Shown here: one piece after another, positions 9,133 through 17,267 of the stretch
Position numbering within the stretch: the stretch's first letter is position 1
Layout of the letters: each line of letters begins with the position of its first letter
Assembly (NCBI GenBank): GCA_963205105.1
Contig: CAUJJW010000116.1
Location: 1-48,660 of the forward strand
Source of the DNA: Verrucomicrobiota bacterium
GTDB taxonomy: Bacteria; Verrucomicrobiota; Verrucomicrobiia; Limisphaerales; CAIMTB01
Length of the DNA stretch: 48,660 bases
Direction of reading: 5' to 3'
Program-made: the position numbers and the translations under genes
Notes under the pieces: generated by a model
Databases searched by the model: none
What the model was told of the DNA's origin: nothing
What the model saw: the letters and a program-made list of their open reading frames with translations, nothing else

Positions 9133-12100
9133 TTAGAAATGGAGCTTCCATTGGCGGTCCTTGAAGGTGAATCCGATCTCTTTGGAGTATTCGAGGCAGA
9201 ACGGGCAGGGGCCGAGGCTTCCGCTGACCTTTCCGAAGCCGCGCACCGTGAGGCTGTCGAACACGTTGTCGATCAGCGTGTCGAGGTAATCGCCGTCGCC
9301 GACGCCCTCGAGGGGATTGAACAGGTCGACGGACGCGACACCGGTGAGTTCGCCTTTGACGTCGACGAGGCACAACGCGCGGCCCTGGAGACCGTACTTG
9401 AGTTTGGCGATGAAGGTCGGGCCGTCGCCGAGGATGCCCCAGCCGTAACCGAAGCCTCCCGACAACTCGAAGAGGCAGGAGGTAGGGATACCAAGGATCT
9501 GGTTGAGCGGGATCCAACCTTCGGCGTAGGTGTAGAAGCCCCGGACCGGAGCGGCGCCGATGGCTCCGGCGGCTTTGGGGTCCCACAACTCGATGGGTTC
9601 CAGGGTGCAGGCGCTGCCGAAGAAGCCGCCGCCGGTGACGTCGATGCCGTTGATTTCCATACCGGCGGCACCGGACAGGTAGTTTTCCTGAACCCCGAAG
9701 GCGGCGGCGGCAGCCAGGGTGTGGATGGTGACGGCCTGGAAATCGAGTTCGCCCTTGAGCTGGAGACTGCCGGCCATGCCGCGGAGTCGGCGAACCACCG
9801 GTGAGACCTTTTCGCCGAAGGTCATCTTGTGGCTGGCGTTCAGTTTGAGGCCGGGGCCGAACCATCCGATTTCGACGTCTTTCGCGCCCAACGTCACCTC
9901 GGTGTAGGTCTCGGCGTCGGTGTTGCACGTTTCGCTGCCGTCGGAATCCAGTTCCTTGATGTGCAGGAAGGCGCCGAACTCCATGGGCTTCACGACATCG
10001 AGTCGCGCGCTCAGGTCGAGTCGGAGTTCCTTGAGCGAATCGCCGTTGATGTGGGCGTACCCGTCGATGTCGGCGCTGGCCACCTTACTGCCGAGATCGT
10101 CCAGGAACCCCTCAAAGTTGTCCGCCAGTTGGGAAGAGGCGGTCTTGAGCAGGGCGCGGATGAGGCGGTTGACCTCGGCAAACACCGAGTCGAGGGCTTC
10201 ACGGGCCGCGGCGTCGTTTTCGTAGAGGCGATATTTCAGCACTTGGCGGACGTCCGCGGCGACGGGGGAGGCGAGGAAGGCATCCATGACCTCCTGTCGG
10301 ACCTGTTGGCGCAGGGTTTCCGGTGTGTAGCTGGAGAAGGGCGTATCCAGGTCGTACGGAATGTCGTTGAGGAAGTTCTGGAGTCCCGTGGCGCCGGTGT
10401 TGGCGACCTGGGCGAGAATTGGGCCGGCGCCATCGAACAGATCCTTCATCTCGATGCCGAGACCGCCGGGAAACTGGAGGTTCCCGATGTCGTTCATGTG
10501 ATCGCGGATGTTGGACAGGACCTCGCGGAGCTTGCCGAGGGTCTCCTCGATCTCGGTAAGGGTGGCGTCGGATTTCTCGAGCAGGTTGCGGACTTTGTCA
10601 GCGGCGAGGGCGGCCTGATGATCCGAGGCGAAGAAGTCGCCGAGTTTCTGGACCACCTTCACGATGTTGGTGCGGTGGTCCTGGACCTTGGCGATGGCGT
10701 CCTCGACATGTTCGAGGGCCTTCTCGGCTTTACCCAGGTGATCGTGGAACTGATGAATCATGCCCTTGTCGAGGTCACCGGGCAGGGCCTTGAGCGCGGC
10801 TTCGATCTTGGGCCGGTACTGGGTGGCGAAGAAGTCGTTGGGCACGCTCAGCCACTGGAGCGGGTTGTCGAAATTGAACTCGGCCTCGAAACGTTGCTCC
10901 AGGGCGTCGTAAACCTCCTCGATGGGGCCGTCGACGACCTCGACGAACACCCGGTCGAAGAACGCTTCCATGTTGGAGGTGAGCAGTTCGTCGAGTTGCT
11001 GAAAGCCGCCGACGATCTCGTCGCGTTGAGTGAAGCCGATGGCTTCGCCGACGGCGGTGGCGATGCCGGTCTGGTCAGCGAGGGAATGGGCGATGTTGAC
11101 GAGATTGGCCTGGGGAAGGATGTCGAACTGCGCCCCGAAGGTGATTTCCGCGTGCTGGGCGCTGAGGTAGTCCACCTGCCGTTCGGTGGTGAGCACGATG
11201 ACGTTGCCTTCGATCGGGGCGCTGGATCGGAAGGATCGCGTGCTGGTCACCCAGTTCAGGGGGAAGGAAAAGTTGACGATCTCCTGCCAGGATCGGTGGG
11301 CGCGGGGCCGGAACTGTTCGGTGGCGGAGGCCCGATAATTGTCGAGAGCGACACCGTCGGGATAGCCGCGGTTGGAGGGATCGAAGAGGGCGTTGTTGAA
11401 GAAATGCTGGTCACCGTTGGTGACCCATCCCTGGTTGCCGTCGGCACCGTTCTGGCGTGGCCATCCCCCCATGACCTGGATCAGGGCGGCGGGGTTGGCG
11501 GCGTTGGCGCTGGTGTGGAGATGCGTGAGCAGGTCTTCGAAGAACGGCACGTCGAACTTCGACGCCAGATTGACCCAGCCGACGGGGGCCTCCACCGCTC
11601 CGCGGTGGTCGTTGAAGTAGGCGCCGGTGGAAGGGGTGACCTGATACGTCTCGTTGGTGGGGCCGTTCAGGGACACCACGGACGGCAGTTTCAAACGGGA
11701 ATCGACGCCGTCGAGACCGTCGGCGTGGGAGATCAGATTGCCGTCGGGCAGGAAGCCGAGGTTGCCGAGGAGCACCGGTTGCACGTGGGCGACGCGGGTT
11801 TCCACGCCGAGGACCAGTCGACCTGAAGAAGGGTCGCAGGCGTCCTCGGCGTTCCGGGCGAAATCGAGGGCGAGCGGAGTGAACGAACCGTTCCAGTAGG
11901 CGAGCGCTTTGGCGCTGGTTGAGGGTGCCAAGTCGGCGCCAGTCAATGCCCCGAGGCAGGACAGTTGGAGATGCTCGAACGGTAGTTCGAAGTCCGAAGG
12001 GAAAGGTAGGTCGATCAGGCCGTTGATCAGGGATTCGCGGGGCCGGTTGTCGAGCAGGTTGAAGGCGAAGTTGTCGATATCGAACGCGTAGCCGTAGACG

Positions 12101-14550
12101 GTGAGTGAATCCGGAAAACCACTGGCGGGCACGTCATGGATGCCGCTCACGCCCGCGTAGCGAACGTAGTATTTGGCGTTGGGCTTCAGCGGATAGGGGC
12201 CGGTGGGTGTGCCGCCGAGAATCGATGCTCCCTGATGGGTTGCTTCGCCGGTGACGCGTACGTTCAGGCCCGCGTAGTCGGCGAGCCCTGCCTCGTAGCG
12301 CACATCGTTGGGCGTGCCGGCGAGGTCGCGTCGTTCCAGCGAGTTCGCGGCCAGCGGGTTGGTGGCGATCACGCCCGAGAGCAGCATCACGCCTGGACGC
12401 AGATGCGGGGCGAGGTCGGATTCGGCGCCGCCGAGGAACGTTCCCGGCATGTGAAAGGTTCCATTCGCAAAGGTGTAGGCCTCGTGGGCGAAGTCCGAGC
12501 CCGAGGGCAGGCGTCCCCACTGAATCCGGGTGGGTTCCCTGAGGGGGCCGGCAGCGGCAAGACCGCCGTCGGGAGTGAAGAACAGTTCCCCGTTCGCCGG
12601 TTCCAGCCCGGGGGTGGCAGGGGCGGGATCTCCGGGGCAATCGTCGCCCACGCAGCCGCGCGAGTAGCTCACGGACAGGTCATCGACGCCGCGGAGGCCC
12701 GATGGGGCAACCGTGGCGTCGAGTGCGATGGCGTTCTGTCCGCCGCTGTTCCACTGAACACGGGTATCCCAAGGAAAGTGGGTCCGGAAGTCGCCGTTCC
12801 CGAGGGTGATGTCGGCGGTCAGCACCGCGGTTCCCTGGGCGTCGGCGGCGATGAAAACGCCAGTGGCCGAGGTGGCGGCGTCGTGGACGCGGTCATTGGA
12901 CCGTTTGACGGCGAGGCTGGGGGAGGCGAGCAGGGGTGCGTTGGCGGCGAGCGCCGCGTATTCATCCTGACGCACCGGCAGGATCTCGTTGGCGGGGTGT
13001 TGCACCCGGAACCGGCCCTGAGCGATTTCCCAGGTCAGGCGGGTGGCGGGGAACCAGAACGGCCGCGTGTCCTCGGCAACGAACAGGCCGCCTGCAGGAT
13101 TGAAGACGAGCGATGTTGCGGTGGGCTGGAGGTTGGCCCCGAGAAGGACGTCGTCGAAGAGGATGGAAGAGCGGAGAAAGTGGCTGGTGGTATCGAGGCG
13201 GTAACCGGAACCCGTCGGCAGGAAGACGCGCAACGAACCTTTCAGCCCTTCCGGATCCAATTCCAGCGGAGGAACGAGTTGGACACGGACGTGCGAGAGT
13301 TCGAAGGACTGTGGGGGGGCGTTGACGGGAACCGAACCCGAGGAGAGTTCGGCATTTCCGGTGGAGCGGAGGCGGACGGCGAGATCGGTGCCGGTTCCGA
13401 AGACGAGAGCCGGATTGGCGACGACGAACCCGCTGAGAGTGTCGACGCCAAGACGGGTGTTCACATGGGAGCCGGCCACGACGCTGATGACGCCCGGGTC
13501 GTTGTCGATGCTGGTGAACCGTGTTTCCAAAGCACCGAACATCAGGGTTCCGCTGAAATGCAGGAGGCGACTATCGGGTGTGGCGATGGTGTTGCCGGGG
13601 GTGAAGATGGGACCGACGGCCTGGTCACGGTGGGCGATGGTGACCGCGATGCGGTAGGTCCGCTGGACCGGGTCCAGTTGGGTCCCGTCGGCGGGTTGGA
13701 TCAGGAGGGTCTGGGAAAGCGGTTGAACCAGGGGTTGCAACGGGTTCAGCGGTGGTGGCGGGTCGTGTTTGAACATCGACACGACGATGTTCGAGGACGA
13801 TGACGCCAGCGGAATGACCGCGTTCGATTCGGCATCCCGCAGTTCCCAGGAGAAGCGGACGGCCACGTCGTCGGCGGGAAGGTACGAGCCGGCGAAGTTG
13901 TCATAGCGCCGAAGTGTGGCGTCGACGTCGACCTGGAAGGCGTTCTTGGTGGGATCGGTGCGCAACGCGTAGGCGCGGCCGAGGGTGGCGGAATCGGCGG
14001 TGGCGATGACGTTGTAGAACACATCGCCGCTGCTCTGGCTGCGGAAGTGGTAGTAGGTGCGGGGCTCTCCGGTGGCGGTGTCGGAGGTGAGGAACGGGTT
14101 TTTCCGGACCTGGAGTTCGACGGTGTAGGGTTGGTGCGGGCTGAGGCGGGCGAAAGGGCGAAGGAGTGCGGTGTTGGTGCGGGTGACGGGTGTGCGGCCG
14201 TTGAGGAAGAGGTCAACCGGGACGGTGTGGGTGTAACCGGTGTTGGTGGTGGCGCCGGCGGCGTTGTAGATGGGGTGAGGCTGGCCGTTCGCGTCGAGCA
14301 GGCGGTAGTAGAGGGTGTAGGAGGCATTCTGGGTGCCGGCGACCGAGCTGGTGGACCGGACGCGGCTGACGACGCGGAGCGTGTCCCGGTCCCAGGAGGC
14401 GCCAGCATTGCTGGCGTCCGAATCGATGACGTAGCTGCCGGCGTTGGTGTTCTCGACGGAAAGGATCGTCTCGGTGACTTGGGCGAGCGCGGGACCAGGC
14501 CCGGGGACAAGCATGGCGAGCGTCAGGAGGAAAAGTGGCCGGCATGTCAT
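9133..14550 (-). CDS. Giant secreted protein, beta-rich with central coiled coil
   Basis: At 1805 residues this is the largest protein in the window and the first of the trio. MTCRPLFLLTLAML opens a signal peptide ending near PALAQ. Residues to about 1150 look like repeated beta-sandwich modules with many Asp/Asn/Gly turns. Residues about 1250-1480 are helical, with a clear coiled coil (LGKAEKALEHVEDAIAKVQD and following heptads). The C-terminal 300 residues return to beta structure, rich in Gly and aromatics, with several cysteines including GPCPFCLEY just before the end. I recognise no named domain. ATG 14550 fits the signal peptide; an ATG 51 bp upstream gives a poor n-region. A structural, adhesive or surface-layer role is possible but unproven. 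Confidence 0.78.
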   Translation of the reverse strand: MTCRPLFLLTLAMLVPGPGPALAQVTETILSVENTNAGSYVIDSDASNAGASWDRDTLRVVSRVRSTSSVAGTQNASYTLYYRLLDANGQPHPIYNAAGATTNTGYTHTVPVDLFLNGRTPVTRTNTALLRPFARLSPHQPYTVELQVRKNPFLTSDTATGEPRTYYHFRSQSSGDVFYNVIATADSATLGRAYALRTDPTKNAFQVDVDATLRRYDNFAGSYLPADDVAVRFSWELRDAESNAVIPLASSSSNIVVSMFKHDPPPPLNPLQPLVQPLSQTLLIQPADGTQLDPVQRTYRIAVTIAHRDQAVGPIFTPGNTIATPDSRLLHFSGTLMFGALETRFTSIDNDPGVISVVAGSHVNTRLGVDTLSGFVVANPALVFGTGTDLAVRLRSTGNAELSSGSVPVNAPPQSFELSHVRVQLVPPLELDPEGLKGSLRVFLPTGSGYRLDTTSHFLRSSILFDDVLLGANLQPTATSLVFNPAGGLFVAEDTRPFWFPATRLTWEIAQGRFRVQHPANEILPVRQDEYAALAANAPLLASPSLAVKRSNDRVHDAATSATGVFIAADAQGTAVLTADITLGNGDFRTHFPWDTRVQWNSGGQNAIALDATVAPSGLRGVDDLSVSYSRGCVGDDCPGDPAPATPGLEPANGELFFTPDGGLAAAGPLREPTRIQWGRLPSGSDFAHEAYTFANGTFHMPGTFLGGAESDLAPHLRPGVMLLSGVIATNPLAANSLERRDLAGTPNDVRYEAGLADYAGLNVRVTGEATHQGASILGGTPTGPYPLKPNAKYYVRYAGVSGIHDVPASGFPDSLTVYGYAFDIDNFAFNLLDNRPRESLINGLIDLPFPSDFELPFEHLQLSCLGALTGADLAPSTSAKALAYWNGSFTPLALDFARNAEDACDPSSGRLVLGVETRVAHVQPVLLGNLGFLPDGNLISHADGLDGVDSRLKLPSVVSLNGPTNETYQVTPSTGAYFNDHRGAVEAPVGWVNLASKFDVPFFEDLLTHLHTSANAANPAALIQVMGGWPRQNGADGNQGWVTNGDQHFFNNALFDPSNRGYPDGVALDNYRASATEQFRPRAHRSWQEIVNFSFPLNWVTSTRSFRSSAPIEGNVIVLTTERQVDYLSAQHAEITFGAQFDILPQANLVNIAHSLADQTGIATAVGEAIGFTQRDEIVGGFQQLDELLTSNMEAFFDRVFVEVVDGPIEEVYDALEQRFEAEFNFDNPLQWLSVPNDFFATQYRPKIEAALKALPGDLDKGMIHQFHDHLGKAEKALEHVEDAIAKVQDHRTNIVKVVQKLGDFFASDHQAALAADKVRNLLEKSDATLTEIEETLGKLREVLSNIRDHMNDIGNLQFPGGLGIEMKDLFDGAGPILAQVANTGATGLQNFLNDIPYDLDTPFSSYTPETLRQQVRQEVMDAFLASPVAADVRQVLKYRLYENDAAAREALDSVFAEVNRLIRALLKTASSQLADNFEGFLDDLGSKVASADIDGYAHINGDSLKELRLDLSARLDVVKPMEFGAFLHIKELDSDGSETCNTDAETYTEVTLGAKDVEIGWFGPGLKLNASHKMTFGEKVSPVVRRLRGMAGSLQLKGELDFQAVTIHTLAAAAAFGVQENYLSGAAGMEINGIDVTGGGFFGSACTLEPIELWDPKAAGAIGAAPVRGFYTYAEGWIPLNQILGIPTSCLFELSGGFGYGWGILGDGPTFIAKLKYGLQGRALCLVDVKGELTGVASVDLFNPLEGVGDGDYLDTLIDNVFDSLTVRGFGKVSGSLGPCPFCLEYSKEIGFTFKDRQWKLHF

Positions 14551-14636
14551 GGGCGTGTCGTGCGATTCGGTTCCTTGGCGAACGAAACGTACGCGGGACA
14601 CTGTAAGGAAACGGAATGAACCGACGGTTAAGCCCT

Positions 14637-14654
14637 GATGAAAAAGTTTTCATC
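14637..14654. promoter_or_regulatory. AT-rich palindrome upstream of the giant-protein trio
   Basis: GATGAAAA at 14637-14644 and its exact complement TTTTCATC at 14647-14654 are separated by AG. The site lies about 87 bp upstream of the start of the 1805-residue protein, in the only gap of more than 100 bp inside the minus-strand block. It could be an operator for a dimeric repressor or a small hairpin. It has no following T-run, so it is not a typical terminator. Confidence 0.35.
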
Positions 14655-14714
14655 CTGGAACCCAGCCATGGAGTGGTTCACCCAGCCCTGGCTGGCAGAC
14701 ACCGGCGGACCTGG

Positions 14715-17216
14715 TTAACGGGGTTCCCAGCGGTCGACGAGCCTGCCAGCGGGATCCAGGAGTTGGATTTCGCGGGCCTTGGCGAGACTGCCCTTGAACC
14801 CGCCAACCACGAGGCGCTGTTCGCCTGGCTTCGGGGAGATGGTTCTGGACTGGAAGCCGACGAGGCTGGAAGCGGCGATCATTTCCCCCTGAGCGGGGAG
14901 CACGGTGCCGGGTGGGAAGGTGAATCGGACATCGCCGGCGAGGCGCCAACCGGAGAGATCCACGGCCATGGTGTTGGTGTGGCTGACGCGAAGCCAGTCC
15001 TGCTGGCGTGTCTGGCCCCGGCCCGACTCGGCCAGTTTCACCACGAGGTCGTTGCGTTGCGGACCGGGGATGCCGGCGTTGAGGCGGGTTCCCACGCCGA
15101 TGGGACGGGCCCGATTCGTGGCCGCATGGGTGACGTAGAGATGGACCCGACGCGGTTCGATGAAGCGGCGGGTCAGGTCTTGGATTCCAAGCTGAAGATC
15201 GCGCGCTGGCGAGGAGCCGCGGGGTGAATTCCAGGAGAGCCCCCATTGCTGACGGTCCAGAACGCCTTCGACAGCCATGCGTCGACGCTGTTCTTCGATG
15301 TGGTTCTCCAGGACGCGATCGGCGGGCGGCGTGCCGGGTGGCTGGAGGAACTGGTCCATCAAGGTTCGCATGCGGCGCAGCAGCATTTCCCGGGTGACGG
15401 GTGTTTGGATCACCGCGTTGTAGAGTCGGTTGAAGCCCTGGTTATCGCCGATGTCAGAGGCTCCCCACAACGGGTGACTGCGGAACTCGTCTTCGTCGGC
15501 AAGGATGCCGCCGGCGCCGAAACTGAGGCCCCAGGACACGTTCATGTCGAAGGCGACCGGTTGCCAGCGGCCGGATCCTTCACTGTCACGGTAGAGGGAG
15601 AGGTTCGCCCAGATGTCATCGTCTTCCTGGGTGATGCGGGCGATGGCGATGTAATTCAGCACCGCGGGAAGATCGCAGCGATCGAAGAGCGCATGGGCGC
15701 GTGAGTCGGGGCGGCGCGGGTTTCCGAGTGCCCGAGCGAATTCCGTGTAGTCGCGGCTGTCCTCGTGGCGGCGGGTCTTTTTCTCGAAGCCACCGGTGCT
15801 GTTGCCATCCGGGGTGACCGTACCGACGGCCTTGTACAGGGCGCCGTCGGGGTCGAGTCCCGTCCGTTCCAGCAATTCCTCGCCGAGGACCTGGGAGTGC
15901 ATCGCGAGCTGGAAGAACTGGCCGTTCAACTGGACCCGGACCGGTTCGTGGAACGGGGCGGGAGTGCCGGCTTGGTTCATCAGCCAGAAGGACAGGTGCT
16001 GGCGGAGGTAGGTCGGGTCGCCCCATTCCGCCATCAGCGAGGTGTTGCGGATTCTGGGTCCCGGACCCGGATGGCGGAAGGGATGATCCGGGGTGAATTC
16101 CAGTCGGTGCGATTTCTTGGGAAAACCGGCGGTCGTGTTGCCCCGGATCTTGATCAAGAGGTTGTCGTAGAATTCCCCGTCATAAAACAGCGCCCCCCGG
16201 GTGCCTTCATCCGAGTCCATGGCCTCGGCGTCGGAAGGGGTGACGAACAGGTGGAACACCGGCAGAGCGCTCTGGATGGATCCCGGGTCCACCACGGTGC
16301 CCAGATAGCGCGCAGAATCGGCGGGGTCTGGGAACAGCGGCCATCGGGACTTGCCGCCTGCGGCGTTCGAAGCCGCGAACCGCCAGCGGACCATGGAACC
16401 TTTGCGCGCCGGGGTGGTCGGCAGGGTTCCGGTCCAGATACCATCGTTGGCCTGGGCGTCACCGTTCTGACCCGAGTCTTCGAGCGGCACGGCCTTCTCG
16501 GATTGGGAGTCGAGCCGGTAGAAGGCGGCGACCCCCCGGGGTGGCGAACCTCCGCCAGAAACCCGGAGGCTCACCTGGATGGGTTGCCCCACGGCGGGCG
16601 CCAGTGGCGTGTGGGTGGGTGCGGTCAGAATGGGACCCGGCAGAGTGCCTGCTGGCAGGTTGGGTTGGCCGGGGGTCGGACTGGGCAGGAACCAGGGTTC
16701 GTCGGAGCCATCCCGGGCGTCGCCATACGAAATGTTGGGGAACTGGCGCGGGTACTTGGGTTCGAACTTCTGAACAGGTTCTCCATCGGGACCGAACAGG
16801 CCGAGGAATTCCCCGTCCCCCGAGAGCTTGAACGAGGTATGCAGCGGCTTCGCGGGATCGCGTTGATCGCGTCCCGATGCGAACACGACCAGGCGTTCAC
16901 CTGGGGGCAAGGTGAGGGCAGGCAGAATCCAGAGACGCGGTTGGGCGGGGTCATCGGTCAGTGCGTAGCCCGCTAGCGACACCGGCTGAGTGCTTCGGTT
17001 GCGAAGTTCCACCCAGTCGGAGGTGACCCCATGGTCGTCCTGGAGGCCCTGGGTGTTGGAGGCCAGAAACTCGGAAATGACGATGGGCTCGGCGCAATGA
17101 ACCGGCGGCGGGGCCAGCAGGCAGAGCGTCACGACCAGCCAACTGCCCGATGTCGGGAGGCGTTGCAGCCAGGACCAGCGGGAGGCGAGGTGGTTCAAAA
17201 GGGTCGCGGTCGCCAT
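14715..17216 (-). CDS. CotH kinase-like protein with lamin-tail domains
   Basis: A secreted protein of 833 residues. The signal core WLVVTLCLLAPPP ends near VHCA. An N-terminal lamin-tail domain (about 45-150) carries ISEFLASNTQG, SDWVELRNRS and GYALTDD. A CotH-type domain covers about 330-600: KIRGNTTAGFPKKS, a Lys in the ALYKAVG motif (K462), and FDMNVSWG (D557). A second lamin-tail-like domain ends the protein. CotH proteins are atypical Fam20-like kinases, first known from spore coats, and the CotH/lamin-tail pairing is common in PVC bacteria. Where many CotH-type proteins show D-x-D, this one reads D-M-N (N559), so activity is uncertain. It starts 51 bp after the upstream heme protein and sits 164 bp before the giant trio on the same strand, suggesting a shared extracellular context. 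Confidence 0.85.
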   Translation of the reverse strand: MATATLLNHLASRWSWLQRLPTSGSWLVVTLCLLAPPPVHCAEPIVISEFLASNTQGLQDDHGVTSDWVELRNRSTQPVSLAGYALTDDPAQPRLWILPALTLPPGERLVVFASGRDQRDPAKPLHTSFKLSGDGEFLGLFGPDGEPVQKFEPKYPRQFPNISYGDARDGSDEPWFLPSPTPGQPNLPAGTLPGPILTAPTHTPLAPAVGQPIQVSLRVSGGGSPPRGVAAFYRLDSQSEKAVPLEDSGQNGDAQANDGIWTGTLPTTPARKGSMVRWRFAASNAAGGKSRWPLFPDPADSARYLGTVVDPGSIQSALPVFHLFVTPSDAEAMDSDEGTRGALFYDGEFYDNLLIKIRGNTTAGFPKKSHRLEFTPDHPFRHPGPGPRIRNTSLMAEWGDPTYLRQHLSFWLMNQAGTPAPFHEPVRVQLNGQFFQLAMHSQVLGEELLERTGLDPDGALYKAVGTVTPDGNSTGGFEKKTRRHEDSRDYTEFARALGNPRRPDSRAHALFDRCDLPAVLNYIAIARITQEDDDIWANLSLYRDSEGSGRWQPVAFDMNVSWGLSFGAGGILADEDEFRSHPLWGASDIGDNQGFNRLYNAVIQTPVTREMLLRRMRTLMDQFLQPPGTPPADRVLENHIEEQRRRMAVEGVLDRQQWGLSWNSPRGSSPARDLQLGIQDLTRRFIEPRRVHLYVTHAATNRARPIGVGTRLNAGIPGPQRNDLVVKLAESGRGQTRQQDWLRVSHTNTMAVDLSGWRLAGDVRFTFPPGTVLPAQGEMIAASSLVGFQSRTISPKPGEQRLVVGGFKGSLAKAREIQLLDPAGRLVDRWEPR

Positions 17217-17267
17217 CAGGTCAGGGCGTAGCAGAAGCGGGGAAGGAGGGCACCGAAAAAGCCAGCC

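Noticed and set aside
9829..13803. Long plus-strand open frames antisense to the 1805-residue protein
   Set aside because: Low-complexity Gly/Val/Glu-rich shadow sequence without signal peptide or domain. The minus-strand protein has a signal peptide and a coherent coiled coil.
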